Shown piece after piece: positions 62,947-64,000 of a DNA stretch of 64,000 bases (position 1 is the first letter of the stretch; every line of letters begins with the position of its first letter). The translations under genes were made by a program, and so were the position numbers. The notes beneath the pieces were generated by a model. It was given only the letters and a program-made list of their open reading frames with translations. It was not told where the DNA came from and searched no databases. The stretch spans positions 48,001 to 112,000 of the forward strand of contig NZ_ANOK01000007.1 of the NCBI RefSeq assembly GCF_000331575.1, read 5' to 3'. Origin of the DNA: Calidifontibacillus oryziterrae. Its GTDB lineage: Bacteria > Bacillota > Bacilli > Bacillales > Bacillaceae_J.

Positions 62947-63039
62947 ATAAAAAAACCAGCATTGATTGAGGAGTTTAATTTGATAGCGATTTTTATCATG
63001 ATAGGCTTGCTTTAATTGGTTAATTAACCAACGGGGCAT
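62926..63039 (-). CDS. cmpA: Cortex morphogenetic protein CmpA
   Basis: A 37-residue protein on the reverse strand, start ATG 63039 behind AAAGGAGG, first residues MPRWLINQLKQAYHDKNRYQ and a basic end YRKKHCS. Length, sequence style and location between tex and the SprT-like gene match CmpA of B. subtilis, a small sporulation protein made in the mother cell that restrains spore assembly by acting with ClpXP on SpoIVA. A sigma-E promoter lies upstream. It ends inside the tex terminator. It is short enough to be missed by automatic calling. Confidence 0.9.
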   Translation of the reverse strand: MPRWLINQLKQAYHDKNRYQIKLLNQCWFFYRKKHCS

Positions 63040-63122
63040 AACGCTTCCTCCTTTAAAAATGTTCAATTAAGCAGATTTCAGTCTATTGAACAATTATTAA
63101 CACTTTGTATAAGGTATTACAT

Positions 63123-63151
63123 AGTGTATGCATTGTTTATGTGTTATGTGC
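63123..63151 (-). promoter_or_regulatory. Sigma-E promoter of cmpA
   Basis: On the minus strand GCACATA (63145-63151), 14-base spacer, CATACACT (63123-63130). The -10 fits the sigma-E consensus CATACAHT exactly; the -35 is weaker. It would start about 75 bases before the cmpA ATG. Confidence 0.6.
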
Positions 63152-63218
63152 AATAGTAATAAAGTAAAAAGTGTCCTTTTATGGTAAAATAGCAAAAAAC
63201 GATGCTGGAGATTTTATT

Positions 63219-63689
63219 ATGGAACAAAAGGAATTGCAGATTCTTTGTGAAAAAATCTCGATTGATTTATTTGGAGAGGTATTTAGACATGAAGTGCGAT
63301 TTAATAATAAGCTAAGGACAACAGGTGGAAGATACTTATTAAAGACGCATGATATAGAGATTAATCCAAAATATTTAAAAGAACAAGGAGTAGATGCTGT
63401 AATTGAAATTATTAAGCATGAATTATGCCATTATCATCTTCATATTAAAGGAAGAGGTTACAAACATGGAGATAGGGATTTCAAATGCTTAATGAAAAAA
63501 GTGGGAGCCCCTAGATTTTGTAAGCCTCTTACGACTGTTAAACGTGTGAAGCAAAGTTACAAATATATTTATCAATGTAGCACTTGCAAGCAGGAGTATA
63601 AAAGAAAAAAAAGGATGGATATTTCACGATATGCTTGTGGAAAATGTAGAGGAGAACTTATCTTAAAACAAGAAATTAAAGGTAGTTGA
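63219..63689 (+). CDS. SprT-like zinc metalloprotein (YdcK-like)
   Basis: A 156-residue SprT-family protein. The metalloprotease motif HELCH (H67-E68, H71) lies in IIKHELCHYHLHIKGRG, and a C-terminal zinc ribbon is formed by CSTCKQEYKRKKRMDISRYACGKCRG. The eukaryotic relative Spartan degrades DNA-protein crosslinks; the bacterial role is unknown. CTGGAGA before ATG 63219 is preferred to the upstream GTG 63171. The position after tex/cmpA matches ydcK. Confidence 0.9.
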   Translation: MEQKELQILCEKISIDLFGEVFRHEVRFNNKLRTTGGRYLLKTHDIEINPKYLKEQGVDAVIEIIKHELCHYHLHIKGRGYKHGDRDFKCLMKKVGAPRFCKPLTTVKRVKQSYKYIYQCSTCKQEYKRKKRMDISRYACGKCRGELILKQEIKGS

Positions 63690-63762
63690 CGCTGAAAAAT
63701 TGGATATGATATATTATATAAGCCGTAGGAATTGTTGATGAATGTGAGAGTCTAATTTTTTC

Positions 63763-63791
63763 TTGACAACTCCCTGAGGTTCGTATAAGAT
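63763..63791 (+). promoter_or_regulatory. Probable promoter of the tRNA cluster
   Basis: TTGACA (63763-63768) followed by TATAAG (15-base spacer) or TAAGAT (17-base spacer) just before the first tRNA. A second possible -35, TTGACG at 63686, lies at the end of the SprT-like gene. Confidence 0.65.
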
Positions 63792-63813
63792 ATTAAACGT
63801 TGTCACTTAACGT

Positions 63814-63888
63814 TCCACAGTAGCTCAGTGGTAGAGCTATCGGCTGTTAACCGATCGGTCGCAGGTTCGAATCCTGCCTGTGGAGCCA
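63814..63888 (+). tRNA. tRNA-Asn (GTT)
   Basis: Acceptor TCCACAG pairs with CTGTGGA; D-loop AGCTCAGTGGTAGAGC; anticodon loop CTGTTAA; T-arm GGTTCGAATCC; encoded GCCA end. Confidence 0.95.
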
Positions 63889-63891
63889 AGA

Positions 63892-63982
63892 GGAGAAGTA
63901 CTCAAGTGGCTGAAGAGGCGCCCCTGCTAAGGGTGTAGGTCGGGTAACCGGCGCGAGGGTTCAAATCCCTCCTTCTCCGCCA
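63892..63982 (+). tRNA. tRNA-Ser (GCT)
   Basis: Acceptor GGAGAAG pairs with CTTCTCC; anticodon loop CTGCTAA gives GCT; long variable arm (GTAGGTCGGGTAACCGGCG region) typical of serine tRNA; T-arm GGTTCAAATCC; CCA encoded. Confidence 0.95.
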
Positions 63983-63986
63983 GTAT

Positions 63987-64000
63987 GGCCCGTTGGTCAA
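63987..64000 (+). tRNA. tRNA-Glu, first 14 bases (cut by window end)
   Basis: GGCCCGTTGGTCAA is the usual 5' end of Bacillus tRNA-Glu, directly after tRNA-Ser in a cluster; identity is by resemblance. Confidence 0.7.

Overview
The window is chromosomal DNA from a low-GC, endospore-forming Firmicute of the Bacillaceae. The strongest evidence is the right end, where the order rhomboid protease (ydcA-like), acpS, nnrE/nnrD, ydcC-like lipoprotein, alr, ndoAI-ndoA, rsbV-rsbW-sigB, tex, cmpA (opposite strand), SprT-like gene and a tRNA cluster matches the Bacillus subtilis ydc region. Good matches to sigma-G and sigma-E promoters (a small putative spore gene and cmpA), SigB and SigD-type promoters, and AGGAGG-type ribosome binding sites with frequent TTG/GTG starts agree with this. 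Three systems for importing compatible solutes suggest a salt-tolerant lifestyle.

Layout. 1-6330: partial cstA, a BCCT transporter, a small putative forespore gene, and the ehuBCDA ectoine importer. 6425-12110: redox and envelope genes (CDGSH protein, glutaredoxin-flavoprotein fusion, EcsC-like protein, acyltransferase, polysaccharide deacetylase, L,D-transpeptidase). 12183-20898: a TAXI-type TRAP transporter locus preceded by a near-perfect sigma-54 promoter, with its own kinase, sigma-54 activator and second TAXI binding protein. 21034-25899: soluble chemoreceptor, MscS channel, two membrane proteins (one N-terminally truncated beside a 21-bp minisatellite), NERD protein. 26162-29913: TetR-controlled drug-type ABC exporter. 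30273-35867: DcuB-type carrier, small proteins, the xpaC/telA pair, EAL and STAS proteins. 36011-45529: glpK, GbsR-like regulator, the opuA glycine-betaine importer, a SigD-type chemoreceptor gene, an orphan sugar-type binding protein. 45656-49244: DegV, DMT permease, cshA. 49290-52621: an ECF sigma / short anti-sigma-like protein / large exported TPR protein operon bracketed by two almost identical 59-bp repeats. 52641-64000: the ydc-type housekeeping and stress block and the first tRNAs.

How it works together. Osmolyte uptake (BCCT, Ehu, OpuA) under a GbsR-type regulator is the main physiological theme. The sigma-54 TRAP locus is a self-contained sense-and-import module. The SigB operon lacks the rsbR-S-T-U genes that sit between ndoA and rsbV in B. 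subtilis and also lacks rsbX, so its stress inputs must be elsewhere. Repeats are a second theme: a ~210-bp element occurs twice and both times supplies the last codons and stop of an unrelated gene; a 59-bp element brackets the ECF operon; a 21-bp minisatellite abuts a truncated gene; and smaller hairpin elements lie between genes. All functional assignments come from reading motifs and gene order by eye; no database search was run.
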